DNA of 64,000 nt from Owenia fusiformis (lineage: Eukaryota > Annelida > Polychaeta > Sabellida > Oweniidae), in contig CAIIXF020000001.1 of NCBI GenBank assembly GCA_903813345.2, forward strand, positions 36,735,366 to 36,799,365. Direction: 5' to 3'. Below the pieces are notes generated by a model. The model was not told the origin of the DNA and did no database searches. It worked only from the letters and a program-made list of their open reading frames with translations. Numbering within the stretch: position 1 is the first letter of the stretch; each line of letters begins with the position of its first letter. Below are positions 35,581 through 46,735 of this stretch, piece by piece. The position numbers were made by a program, and so were the translations under genes.

Positions 35581-35685
35581 ACATCTATAACCAAGGCCGA
35601 TCACCTCATGCAGACATTACATGCGGACAGAATTGGAAAAAGGATGAGATTTTAGCAGCTAAAATTAAGAAATTTTTAGCGGTGG
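35581..35685 (+). CDS. RIM: RIM exon 6: symmetric cassette exon
   Basis: 105 nt, acceptor GTGTCTCTAG, donor GTGG|GTAAAG, phase 1 at both ends. It encodes DIYNQGRSPHADITCGQNW and KKDEILAAKIKKFLAV. Skipping it joins exon 5 to exon 7 as SEKG-ELETG, which resembles the vertebrate SEKGDL junction, so it looks like an optional insert. The KKDEILAAKIKKFL part is predicted to be helical. Confidence 0.8.
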
Positions 35686-36435
35686 GTAAAGAGTTCATTG
35701 AAGTGTGAAGTTTATTCCTTTCACTGATAGCACACTTCAACCAGCCAAAATATATACATACTCATGTCTCTAATACAAGAAATTAAGATGGGAAAATTTG
35801 CTCAGAAAAAAAAGTGAACAAGTATGTTGATAACAGCATTAAAACTGCATTGAAAGCATACTTTTTTATTACTATATCTTCTGATGCCAGAAGTTATATT
35901 CATTTGTTCATTTTTGAGTTCATGTTTTTGAGATACAATTTGAATCTTGGCAAAGAAAAGGCAGGCTTGTTCATTGAATGCCCAGTTGAAGTGTATTTCA
36001 GTGAGATGAATAACCTTATAGATAATATCTATATGTATGTATTCTACAAATAGGAAAACAATCAATTCAACAAATCATGCATTGCCTGTAGGCCAGTGTA
36101 GGGTGTCCAAAATCTATAGCACGTTCTCAATGTTTAATGAATACCCTGTATGATGCTGAAGAGATGTGATTGTTTTCCTATTCAGAGAGTGCACCCTAAG
36201 TTTCTAGTCTCTTTGCTACCTGCTTCATGTATAGTTAATAGATATTGTCTTGTCTGGTGGGGATTTAGAAACAGGTAACTGTTTCTAGATTCTGACCACT
36301 TGATTAGCTAACCAAAGCAGGATGAATCATGCACAAAGCATTGCATTAGAAATCTAGAAACTTCAGGGGAGTCTTGATGTACTTCTATTCATTCTGACTT
36401 GTGTTAACTATGATAGTGTTATTTCATCTTTTTAG
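35686..36435 (+). other. RIM intron 6
   Basis: 750-bp AT-rich intron with no recognised element apart from a short AGGGTGTCC/ACCCTGTATG pair (36098-36153) that may be a small MITE remnant. The two overlapping open frames near 35802-36065 have no family similarity. Confidence 0.7.
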
Positions 36436-36626
36436 GGGAGCTAGAAACTGGAACAACTGAAAACAATCAATTGTCTGAAGCTAAACGAAAAATGGTTCGG
36501 TTCGGTTGCGGGGAGGGTCGCTCAATGGAAGAAGATACCGGCTGGTCCGAACCAACAGTCAAAGATTCAGGCATTGACACAGGGTTGTCAAGTAGCAACC
36601 AAACTCTGAATGATGATTGGTTGAAG
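36436..36626 (+). CDS. RIM: RIM exon 7: MVRFG...KDSGIDT segment
   Basis: 191 nt, acceptor ATCTTTTTAG, donor TTGAAG|GTAACT, phase 1 to 0. It encodes ELETGTTENNQ, then KRKMVRFGCGEGRSMEEDTG, WSEPTVKDSGIDTG and NDDWLK. Vertebrate RIMs have KRTMVRFGGHSLEEDLEW..EPQVKDSGVDT just before the PDZ, so the position and content fit. Confidence 0.95.
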
Positions 36627-38395
36627 GTAACTCTTGGCGTGACGTGGATGTTCAATGAACAATTCTACTGGCACTTCGTAAACTTCGTAATAGTTGTTAC
36701 AGTTTCTACATCCCCGTATACTTCCTTCTCTGTGGCTCCTCAAACACTAAAATAAGTCTCAACTTCAAATCCTCCATTTTATTTGATTTCACAGAAACAA
36801 ATATTCATTTGAAGTTTGTGGTTGATTTCAGTTGAATTTTCTCTTATATATTTATTTTGCTCTTTTTTATGATCATATATTTTTCTTCTCATAATCTTTC
36901 ATGGTGATTGTATTCTCTTTCTTATTTTGTTATGTTTATATCTTTTTGTGTTATTATCAATGGCTGAATGGCTTTTGGGTTTTTAACCATTACATGTATT
37001 TATCGTATATATCGTTTGTTATTCATTGATTTGACTCAAATACAGTAACTACTCTGTCTGCAAAAGGTACTTTGGGAAACACATCCTTTTTATTATGCTT
37101 ACTATTTTCTATATTTCTATAAGTTATTATTGAATTACACTCTTAGTCAGTAATATTGGGAATATATCACTCCACGTAGAGCGCATGGAATTGACCTTCA
37201 GTTGGGGAATTGCAGAATCTTAAATTCTGATCAATTGCCACAGAATTTCACATGGAATTAACATATTTTCTGAAAGTATGAATAATCAGCATAATTCCTC
37301 TTTTTCCATTACCTCAAAATGTTAATATTTCTGCAGTCCAATTCCTGGTAGAAATCATTCCAAATAGAAAAAAATGTAAAATGCAAAATAATTTGAATTT
37401 GTGGTATTATTTCATATCACCCTAGATGGCAGTTCAGTTTATTCAAAATTATAGTTTTTCTATTCATCAGATCTAATCAGAAATGAATTCGAAAACTAAA
37501 GAAAGGTTATTTTAATTTGTTGATAGAAAACTTAAACATAAGAGCATATGATTAGACATCAGATTAAGACATTTAGAATTAATGGTATATGATTCTGAGA
37601 TCAAGGGAGCATGACCTACTTTCCGAGAGTTCGAAAATAAAATTTGAAAAATGATAATGGATCGTTTTGTCAGCAAAAAGTGACTCAACCCAAATATGTT
37701 AGCCAAGGATATTAATATCTGTCTTGAAGTTTCATAAGAAATGTCAAGAAATCCCGCAGAATTGGCCCATGCTGAATTCACTAATTTCACTTGCAGAATT
37801 CAGTATTTCAACTTGCAGAAAACAAGGGGGAGTGATATATAGTGTTTTAATGAAGTCAAAATGTAAAACAAATATCTATGTCACATGGGACAATCAGATT
37901 GTTGCCAATTTCTATCATTAAATAAATTTTGCTATTTCATTATATAGCAACTTTCTGGCTTTACATGTCAACAATGTATGTCAACATTTACGCCATCAGA
38001 ATCTATTTTCTGTATACAGTCAAAGTGTTTAGCATTTTGCATCATTTGTTCATATGATTTTTTCTGTTCAGTCCCTGGCTTGTTAAGTAATCCAAAATTA
38101 TGGAATTGTGCTATGTCCATTTCGCATTTCCAGCATTGAGACACTTTGATGCATGAATGGTTACAGACAGTATTACAATAACTTAGGCTATTATGTTTTG
38201 AACTTTTTTATTTGACTAACTTCAATTTATAATTATCTCACACATATTACCTTCTGATATGGTAGAATAAAATCTTAATAGAAAATTAGCACTTATGTTT
38301 TTTCACAGTTTTCTTTGATTTTGTTTTAAGTTTTTGTTTCGTTAATCATAACTGCATTTTGATATCATTTATTAAAATGGTATTGTTGTTTTCAG
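36627..38395 (+). other. RIM intron 7
   Basis: 1.8-kb AT-rich intron between exons 7 and 8. No element or exon was recognised. Confidence 0.8.
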
Positions 38396-38513
38396 CACCC
38401 TGTTACCTGGCAACCAAGTGCAGATGGAACAAAATTAATAGGTCACATGATACTTAAAAAGGGAATCCCGGATGCAAAAGACCCATCTGTTGCAAACAGA
38501 GGTGGTACTCTAG
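38396..38513 (+). CDS. RIM: RIM exon 8: start of PDZ domain
   Basis: 118 nt, acceptor GTTGTTTTCAG, donor CTAG|GTAGGT, phase 0 to 1. It encodes HPVTWQPSADGTKLIGHM and ILKKGIPDAKDPSVANRGGT, matching RIM HPVTWQPSKDGDRLIGRILL. It is the first strand of the PDZ; the carboxylate-binding loop LGLKV is split with exon 9. Confidence 0.97.
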
Positions 38514-39017
38514 GTAGGTTATATTTTATGTGACTCGCATGTATGAAATATTATTAATATATGTATTTGATTGAGCTACAGCTATTTTACCAAGTGGTTC
38601 TCATTTTTGGGCAAACTCAAAAGTTTCAGCATGTATGTACATATGTGGTGGTTTTGAAGCACTTCACACCGTAATAAATTTGCCTGGAATGTTTCTACAT
38701 TATAATTAAACCGTATTGTTCTTTTGCTCACATATTCTAAAAAACATTTATTTTACTTTTTATATCGTCATTTGACATGTTCTGATTTTCACATTTGATT
38801 CTATACCAACTTGGTAACTTTAAATGGGAGTCATTTACACCATGGTTAAAACATATATGATGATAGTATTTGAGATGTCCCATGAAAATGGATACCACTT
38901 GATGTATATATATATAAATGGTTGATTTGATTGTTCGTTGATGTTTTGCATTCTCCTCCGACAGGTGTGTATGTAACTCCCTTGCCTTTACTATCTGCTG
39001 TGTCGGTTAAGTAGATA

Positions 39018-39182
39018 CAGCTAAACCTGTGTATATAGGAACATAGTGGATTATCTCATGAATATCTATCATAAAATGTTCTGTGTCTATAATGTCAGAT
39101 GAATTTCTTTGAATGATGAGTTTTTTGTTTGTTCATTTTAGTAATATGTTCAAACATAGATTCACACTCACAGGTTTTACTG
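39018..39182. mobile_element. Small TA-flanked MITE (CAGNNAAACCTGT ends)
   Basis: CAGCTAAACCTGT at the left and ACAGGTTTTACTG at the right are inverted with small differences, between TA at 39016-39017 and 39183-39184. Related words occur at 25169-25182 with 25312-25326, at 25424-25436 and at 30568-30583, so the family is dispersed. Confidence 0.55.
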
Positions 39183-40219
39183 TAGTTCCAATTCCATGTC
39201 GCAATTCCCTGTTGAGCATTAGTGCTTGGTATGAACTTGCAACCAGATAAAACATTGCCTCAAAATCATACAGACAATTGATCCTGCGATTGATTATTTT
39301 GACCTCTTCATATAGGAGATCAAGTTATTTTCTGCAGGAGGCCAACTCATTTTGTGGTTCATTTGAGCTTGATAGTAGTACTTGGAAGAAGCATTTTATC
39401 CTCATCGACATTGACTCGATTGTCTATGTGAAAAGTTTGATAGTCTACTTTGAATTGCTTTCAGTCCAATCATATTCATTATGGATATTTCATGTACAGA
39501 TTACTATTTGTACTGCCTTGTACTCTGAACAGTGTTGTTTCTTGTTATTATTTTATATATAGTAGATGAACTGTTTTTGTATTACTCTAAGAGCGAGGAG
39601 GAAAATTCTTAATAAATGGAGTATAGTTGGTTTGGCAGCATTTTCAGTTAGAGGGAAGTCTTGGATGAAAATTCTACCTAGGTGATAGCTTCACAGAGTG
39701 GTACATAATTCTTTTTTTTCAGGGTTTAGCCCTCAACCCCCCAAAAACACCCCACCCCTGGAAAATAATTTTTTCATTCTCAATAATTTTAGATATCTTG
39801 ATGTTTGTAAGTTACATACATAGACATTATATATATGAATCATTTGTAAAATAAATAATGCCAATCACTCCTACAGAATTTGGAAAATACTACAAAGTAT
39901 GTACCCCAGGGGGCAAATTCGTGACCCATTTTCTTATTTTTTAGAGCCTCACTTTTCAATCAGACACTGAAAGACATTGAAAAATTTCATGTGAAGTGCC
40001 CAGTAGCAGGGCTATAAGCCCTGAAAGGTTCAAACTAATTGAATTAGTAGGAGCCGAGAAAAAAATTGTTGATTTTTTGAAAAATTTGACATTTTTGAGA
40101 GGGGTGATTTTGTGTATGACTATAGCTGATGCCTATGGTTTCCAGATCTATCCCTCTTTGATGATAAATATGGTTTTGAAGTATGGAACTAAGATGTAAA
40201 AAATAATTAAAATTGGTTT

Positions 40220-43200
40220 TAAGGAAGTTTCATGTTTTAAACAAGTTCAAAATTCCAAGAATTGTACAATACCAGGTCTGAATTTACAAATTTTAGGTAA
40301 GACCTTAGATGAGCCTTAGATTTTTTACATCTGTCCCCCTTTGATGATATTCATGGTTTTGTAGTATGGAACTAAGATGTACAAAATAATTTAGATGGGT
40401 TTTAAGAAGGTTTAGGAATTTTAACAAGTTCAAAATTTGAAGAATTGTACAATATCAGGTCTGAATTTACGAATTTCAGGTAAGACCTTGGATGAGCCTT
40501 ATATTTTTTATATTTGTCCCTCTTTGATGATATGTATGGTTTTGTAGTGTGAAACTAATTAGTAATAAAAAATAATTAAGATGAATTTGAAGAAAGTTTA
40601 AGGATTTTAAATGAGTCCAAAATTTGAAGAATTGTACAATATCATGTCTGAATTTATGAATTTCAGGTATGACCTTGGATGACCCTTATGTCTTTTAAAT
40701 CCTTCCCTCTTTGATGGTATTTATGGGTTTATAGTGTGGAACTAAGATGTAAAATATAATTTAGATGAATTCTAAGAAGGTTTAAGGATTTTTAACAAGT
40801 TCAAAATTTGAAGAATTGTACAATATCAGGTCTGAATTTATGAATTTCAGGTAAGACCTTGGATGGCTCTTATGTTTTTACATCTGTCACTCTTTGATGA
40901 TATGTATTGTTTTGTAGTGTGGAACTAAGATGTAAAAAATGGTTTAGATGGTTTTGAAGAGTGTTTACGGATTGCAATGAGTCCAAAATTTGAAGAATTG
41001 TACAATATCAGGTCTGAATTCTCCAATATCAGGTATGACATTGGACGACCCTTTTGTTGATATTTATGGTTTTATAGTGTGAAACTTAGATGTAAAATAT
41101 AATTTAGATGAATTTAAAGAGATTTAAGGATTTTAACAAGTTCCAAATTTGAAAAATTTTACAATATCAGGTCTGAATTTACAAATTTCAGGTAAGACCT
41201 TGGATGGCTCTTATGTTTTACATCTGTCAATCTTTGATGATATGTATTGTTTTGTAATGTGGAACTAAGATGTTAAAAATGATTCAGATGGTTTTGAAGA
41301 GTGTTAAGGGATTTTAATGAGTCCAAAATTTAAAGAATTATACAATATCAGGTCTGAATTTTCGAATTATAGGTATGACCTTGGACGACTCTTTTATTTT
41401 TTACATCTGTCCCTCTTTAATGACAGTTATAGTTTTACGGTATGGACCTAAGATGTAAAATATAATTTAGATGGATTCTAAGAAGGTTTAAGGATTCTAA
41501 CAAGTTCAAAATTTGAAGAATTGTACAATATCAGGTCTGAATTTGCAAATTTTAGATAAGACCTTGGATGAGCCTTATATTTTTTTACACCTATCCCTCT
41601 TTGATGATATGTATGGTTTTGTAGTGTGGAACTAAGATGTAGAAAATAATTTAGATGCATTTTAAGAAGGTTTAAGATTTTTAATTTGAAGAATTGTTCA
41701 ATATCAGGTCTGCAATGAATGAATTTCAGGTATAACCTTGTTTAGCCCATATGATTTTAACACCTATACCCTTTTCATGATTTGGTTTAGTTGTGTGGAA
41801 ATATGTATAATTTACATCGATTTTAAAGAAGCTTAACATTTTAAACAAGTTCAAAATCTTGGCGTATTGTACAATATCAGATCTGAAATTAAAGAATTTC
41901 AAGTATAATCTTGGTTAGCCCATATGATTTTAACACCTATCCCCTTTTCATGATATATTTGGTTTAGTTGTGTGGAAATATGTATAATTTAAATCGATTT
42001 TAAAGAAGCTTAACATTTTAAACAAGTTCAAAATCTTGGCGTATTGTACAATATCAGATCTGAAATTAATGAATTTAAAGTATAACCTTGCTTGGCCCTT
42101 ATATTTTTAACATCTATCCTTTTTTGATGATATATGATTTAGTAGTGTGGAGCTCATAAACATAATCAAGATGGGTTTTAAAGAAGTTTAAGGTTTTAAA
42201 TAAGTTCAAATTTTCACAAATTGTACAAAATCAGAGCTGATATTAATGAATTTTAGGTATTATGTTTTTTACATTTATCCCTTTTTGATGTCATATATGC
42301 TTAAGTAGTCTCTAGTTGAAAGCCCATGGTTGAACTAAGATGTAAAACAAAATTTAGACAGGTTTTAAAGAAGTTTAAGGTTTTAAACAAGTTCAAATTT
42401 TGACGAATTGTACAATATCAGAGCTGATATTAAACAAATACTGGATGATCAGGAGCTGGATATGGCCAGAATACCTATCCTCGAAAAAATATTGGGCTCG
42501 GCGGTGTTCCGCCAGTTTCAGATGTAAGCTTTAAGTATTACTCCAGTTATTAAGAAATAAAACTCTGAAGTGGGAATGTTGCAAAAACATTGAAAAAAAT
42601 ATCCGACTCTTTTTCTCGAAAGGGTCAGATATTAAAAAAATATCCGGCAGTTTTCAGAAAAGAGCAGAGTATTGCCAAATTACAAGCAACTAAGAACCAA
42701 TCAGATTTGAGTATTTTAATGAGGTGCATAATAATAATGAATATTGGGTATTTAGGTGAGCCTTATTTTTTTACATCTATCCCTTTTTGATGACATATAT
42801 GCTTTAGTAGTGTTGAACTAAGATGTTAAACAAAATTTAGACAGGTTTTAAAGAAGCTTAAGGTTTAAACAATATAAAAAATTGAAGCATTGTATAATAA
42901 CAGGTCTGGAATTTATTAATTTTAGGTATAACTGTGAATGGCCCTTATTCTTTTTTTACATATATCTCTCTATGATAACATATATGGTTTTGTAGTATGA
43001 AACTAAGATGTAAAACATAATTTAGATGGGTTTTAAGGAGGTTCAAGGTTTTAAACCTGTTCAAAACTTGACAAATTGTACAATATCATATCTTCTGACA
43101 TTAACGAATTTCAGGTATGTATCTCTCTATGATGATATATATGGTTTAGTAGTATGGAACTTAGATGTAAAACATAATTCAAATGGGTTTTAAGGAAGTT
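40220..43200 (+). repeat. ~180-bp tandem repeat, left array (~15 units)
   Basis: The module GAATTGTACAATATCAGG(T/A)CTGAA recurs at about 40259, 40443, 40630, 40813, 41000, 41158, 41339, 41520, 41693, 41866, 42043, 42223, 42408, 42883 and 43076. Each is followed by a TTCAGGTA(A/T)GACCTTGG-like word, CCCTCTTTGATGATAT and GGAACTAAGATGTAAAA. Identity falls towards the centre, and one unit is disrupted at 42440-42740. Confidence 0.9.
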
Positions 43201-43449
43201 TAAAGGCAGAATCAGATCTATGGGTGTGACAAAATTACAAGCAACGTGTACAGTTCATGTACCAATCTATTCCTTACAATCTCAAATACAATATCTCCAA
43301 AAAGATTCACAATGTGTTAAGTCTGTAAGTTTAAAGGCAGAATCAGATCTATGGGTGTGACAAAATTACAAGCAACATGTACAATTCATGTACCAATCTA
43401 TTCCTTACAATCTCAAATACAATATCTCCAAGAAGATTCACGATGTGTT
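43198..43449 (+). repeat. 131-bp direct duplication
   Basis: GTTTAAAGGCAGAATCAGAT begins at 43198 and again at 43329, and the following ~120 bp are nearly identical (ATGTACCAATCTATTCCTTA in both). It lies near the centre of the foldback element. Confidence 0.9.
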
Positions 43450-43849
43450 AAAAATTGATGAAGTAATAATGGATTCAAAAAGCAAAAATGGGTGAAAAAT
43501 GTTTAAATTCTCCCAAAATAATAAGAATGGTAACCATTCTTATGGAAAAATAATACATTATTGTAGAAATCTTTAGTTTTCCTGAAATAAAGGGTGCACT
43601 TTTGGGGATTATTAGCAAATAGACATGAAAAGGAAATATTCAAAAAGGTCCATGTGCAGTATGGCAAGTGATTTTAGACGGTCATATATTTCACCATGAG
43701 TACTTTCTGGGCATAAATACAGTGGTTTTTATTTAAAAAAAATATGTTTTCTTTCAAGTGAAGTCCCCATGAAAATTATAAATTGGGACCCAATGTCAAC
43801 AATTTTTTCTAAATGTTTAGAGCCAACCAAGGTTATACTTGAAATGTAG

Positions 43850-44620
43850 TGTTAATTGCCGAATTACAATGCGCCAAGATTTTGAACATGTGAAAATCCT
43901 TAAGCCCTCTTAAAATCCATCTTAATTGTTTTTTACATCTTAGTTCTACAAAACCATACATATCTTCAAAGAGGGACAAATGTAAACAATATATGGCTCA
44001 CCAAAGGTCTTACCTGAAATTCGTAAATTCAGACCGGATATTATACAATTTTTCAAATTTTGAACTTCTTGAAATCCTTAAAGTCCTTAACATTCTTAAA
44101 ATTCATCTAAATTATATTTTACATTTTAATTCGTTACTATAAAAGCAGAAATATCATTAAAGAGGGACAGATATAAAAACATAAGGGTCATCCAAGGTCA
44201 TACCTGAAATTCGTAAATTCAGACCTGATATTGTACAATTCTTTAAATTTTGGACTCATTTAAAATTCTTAAACTTTCTTCAAATCCATCTTAATTATTT
44301 TTACTAATTAGTTTCACATTACAAAACCATAAATATCATCAAAGAGGGGCAGATGTGAAAAATATATGGCTCACCAAAGGTCTTACCTGAAATTCGTAAA
44401 TTCAGACCTGATATTGTACAATTCTTCAAATTTTGAACTTGTTAAAATCCTTAAACCTTCTTAAAAACCATCTAAATTATTTTGTACATCTTAGTTCCAC
44501 ACTACAAAGCCATTAATATCATCAAAGGGGGACAGATGTAAAAAATCTAAGGCTCATCCAAGGTCTTACCTAAAATTTGTAAATTCAGACCTGATATTGT
44601 ACAATTCTTTGAATTTTGAA
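43850..44620 (-). repeat. ~180-bp tandem repeat, right array (inverted, ~4-5 units)
   Basis: The reverse complement of the left-array module (AGACCTGATATTGTACAATT) occurs at about 44031, 44221, 44403 and 44589, with a degenerate unit near 43850. The unequal number of units in the two arms (about 15 against 4-5) shows that the arrays expanded or contracted after the inverted arrangement arose. Confidence 0.88.
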
Positions 44621-46246
44621 CTTTTTTATACATTAAACTTCCTTAAAACCCATTTTAATTATTTTTTACATCTTAGTTCCATACTTCAAAACCATATTTA
44701 TCATCAAAGAGGGATAGATCTGGAAACCATAGGCATCAGCTATAGTCATACACAAAATCACCCCTCTCAAAAATTTTTCAAAAAATCAACAATTTTTTTC
44801 TCGGCTCTTACTGATTCAATTAGTTTGAACCTTTCAGGGCTTATAGCCCTGCTACTGGGCACTTCACATGAAATTTTTCAATGTCTTCCAGTGTCTGATT
44901 GAAAAGTGAGGCTCTAAATAGTAAGAAAATGGGTCACGAATTTGCCCCCTGGGGTACATACTTTGTACTATTTTTCAAATTCTGGAGGAGTAATTGGCAT
45001 TATTTATTTTGCAAATGATTCATATATATAATGTCTATGTATGTAACTTAAAAACATCAAGATATCTAAAATTATTGAAGATGAAAAAATTATTTTCCGG
45101 GGCAGGGTGTTTTTGGGGGGTGGGGGGCTAACCCCCGAAAAAAAAGAATTATGTACCACTCTGTGAAGCTATCACCTAGGTAGAATTTTCATCCAAGACT
45201 TCCCTCTAACTGAAAATGCTGCCAAACCAACTATACTCCATTTATTAAGAATTTTCCTCCTCGCTCTTAGAGTATATTCAAGATTGACCAATTGTGATAT
45301 TATAGATATATACAGTATAACTCCAAAGAATAGTTAATCAGTTTCACATTCATAATTGGAAACGAATTAAGATATCATTGAAAAAATATCCATTTAGGTA
45401 CTAATGACATTTAATGTTTTTCTAATGTTATCATATCAACTCATAGTTCTCCCATATATCTCACATCATCCAAAATATACCCATCTAGAATCGTAGAACA
45501 TCCTTTACATACTGAATTGCTATTAATGGCTAATTTTGGGATTATTGGGGGGGGGGGGGCGGTTGTTATAATGTCTACCTTGCCAAGGCCCTTTTGATGA
45601 AATATCAATAAGATAAATCTCACAAAAGTGTATTTAGATCATTCCATGTTTGCTTATAATAGACATCTGGAATCAGTTTGTATTTGGATGTGATGAATAA
45701 TCCAAAAATAAACTATTTAACCTTTTGACATATTAAACAATGTTTTTATTGACACCTGTCCATGGCAATTTATTTTATTATGAAAGATTTGCATTTTGAT
45801 AAAATTGAAAATTTACCAGAACCTTTTATTACAAATACATCAGGTGATTTCGTGAATAAAGTGTCATAAGGCAGAATATAGCATAGGGATAGCATATTGA
45901 GGCAATATATTGAAAGGCTCTGGAAATTGAATAAAGTAGAAATAATTTGTTTATTTTCATAGATGGCAGTTTTGCTTGCTTCATTCCATTATTGTATAAT
46001 TTTTATGTTATTTTATATAGCATACATGTACTTTGTACAGATATACGAGTATATTCCCATATGATACCCATATATTAGAGCCCTTATACATGCAGTATTG
46101 TCCCTTCTATTGGCACTGTGAAAGATCCAAGTTTTTCGTCAAAAACTATCGACATGTACTTAATACATGATTCAGTTGACTTGGATAAAGCTCAGAAGTA
46201 AAAGTTCTGAATTAATCAGTCAGAGCCAATACTCTCTGTCTACCTT

Positions 46247-46630
46247 ATATTGAAGTTCAGATGACTTGATGTTCAGATAACAGGATTGAGATGACTTGAT
46301 GTTCAGATGACAGGATTGAGATGACTTGATGTTAAGATGACAGGATTGAGATGACTTGATGTTCAGATGACAGGATTGAGATGACTTGATGTTCAGATGA
46401 CAGGATTGAGATGACTTGATGTTCAGATGACAGGATTGAGATGACTTGATGTTCAAATGACAGGATTGAGATGACTTGATGTTCAAATAACAGTATTGAG
46501 ATAACTTGATGTTCAGATGACAGGATTGTGATAACTTGATGTTCAGATGACAGGATTGAGATAACTTGATGTTCAGATGACAGGGTTGAGATGATTTGAT
46601 GTTCAGATGACAGGATTGAGATGTCTTGTT
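46247..46630 (+). repeat. 30-bp minisatellite, about 12-13 copies
   Basis: The unit is GATGACTTGATGTTCAGATG plus ACAGGATTGA, strictly 30 bp, with few changes. Because 30 is a multiple of three it gives an 88-codon open frame on the minus strand (repeating NIKSSQSCHL), which is a by-product. Confidence 0.97.
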
Positions 46631-46735
46631 TGTTAGAACACTTGTGTTGACTTAAAATTGGTTGATTTGGTTTAGGGTTGAGCTTTGATAAAGTTGAATT
46701 TGCATTTGTTAAAACTCACTTTGAGTTCAGTTAGC

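Larger units (their letters stand above)
39585..45272. mobile_element. 5.7-kb TA-flanked foldback element with internal satellite
   Basis: It begins CTCTAAGAGCGAGGAGG and ends CCTCCTCGCTCTTAGAG, between TA at 39583-39584 and 45273-45274. The outer arms (39585 to about 40330, and about 44520 to 45272) are near-identical inverted copies of ~750 bp. Inside are about 15 tandem units of ~180 bp in one orientation and about 4-5 in the opposite one, joined by a unique centre with a 131-bp direct duplication. No transposase frame was found, so it is non-autonomous. Confidence 0.85.

Noticed and set aside
39278-39562. 94-codon frame upstream of the foldback element
   Set aside because: Hydrophobic low-complexity reading of AT-rich intron, no family pattern and no splice support.
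44597-44902. 101-codon frame in the right arm of the foldback
   Set aside because: The inverted equivalent in the left arm is not open over the same span, so the frame is not maintained.
46220-46486. 88-codon minus-strand frame repeating NIKSSQSCHL
   Set aside because: It is the translation of the 30-bp minisatellite, whose length is a multiple of three; stop-free reading is automatic and no family matches.
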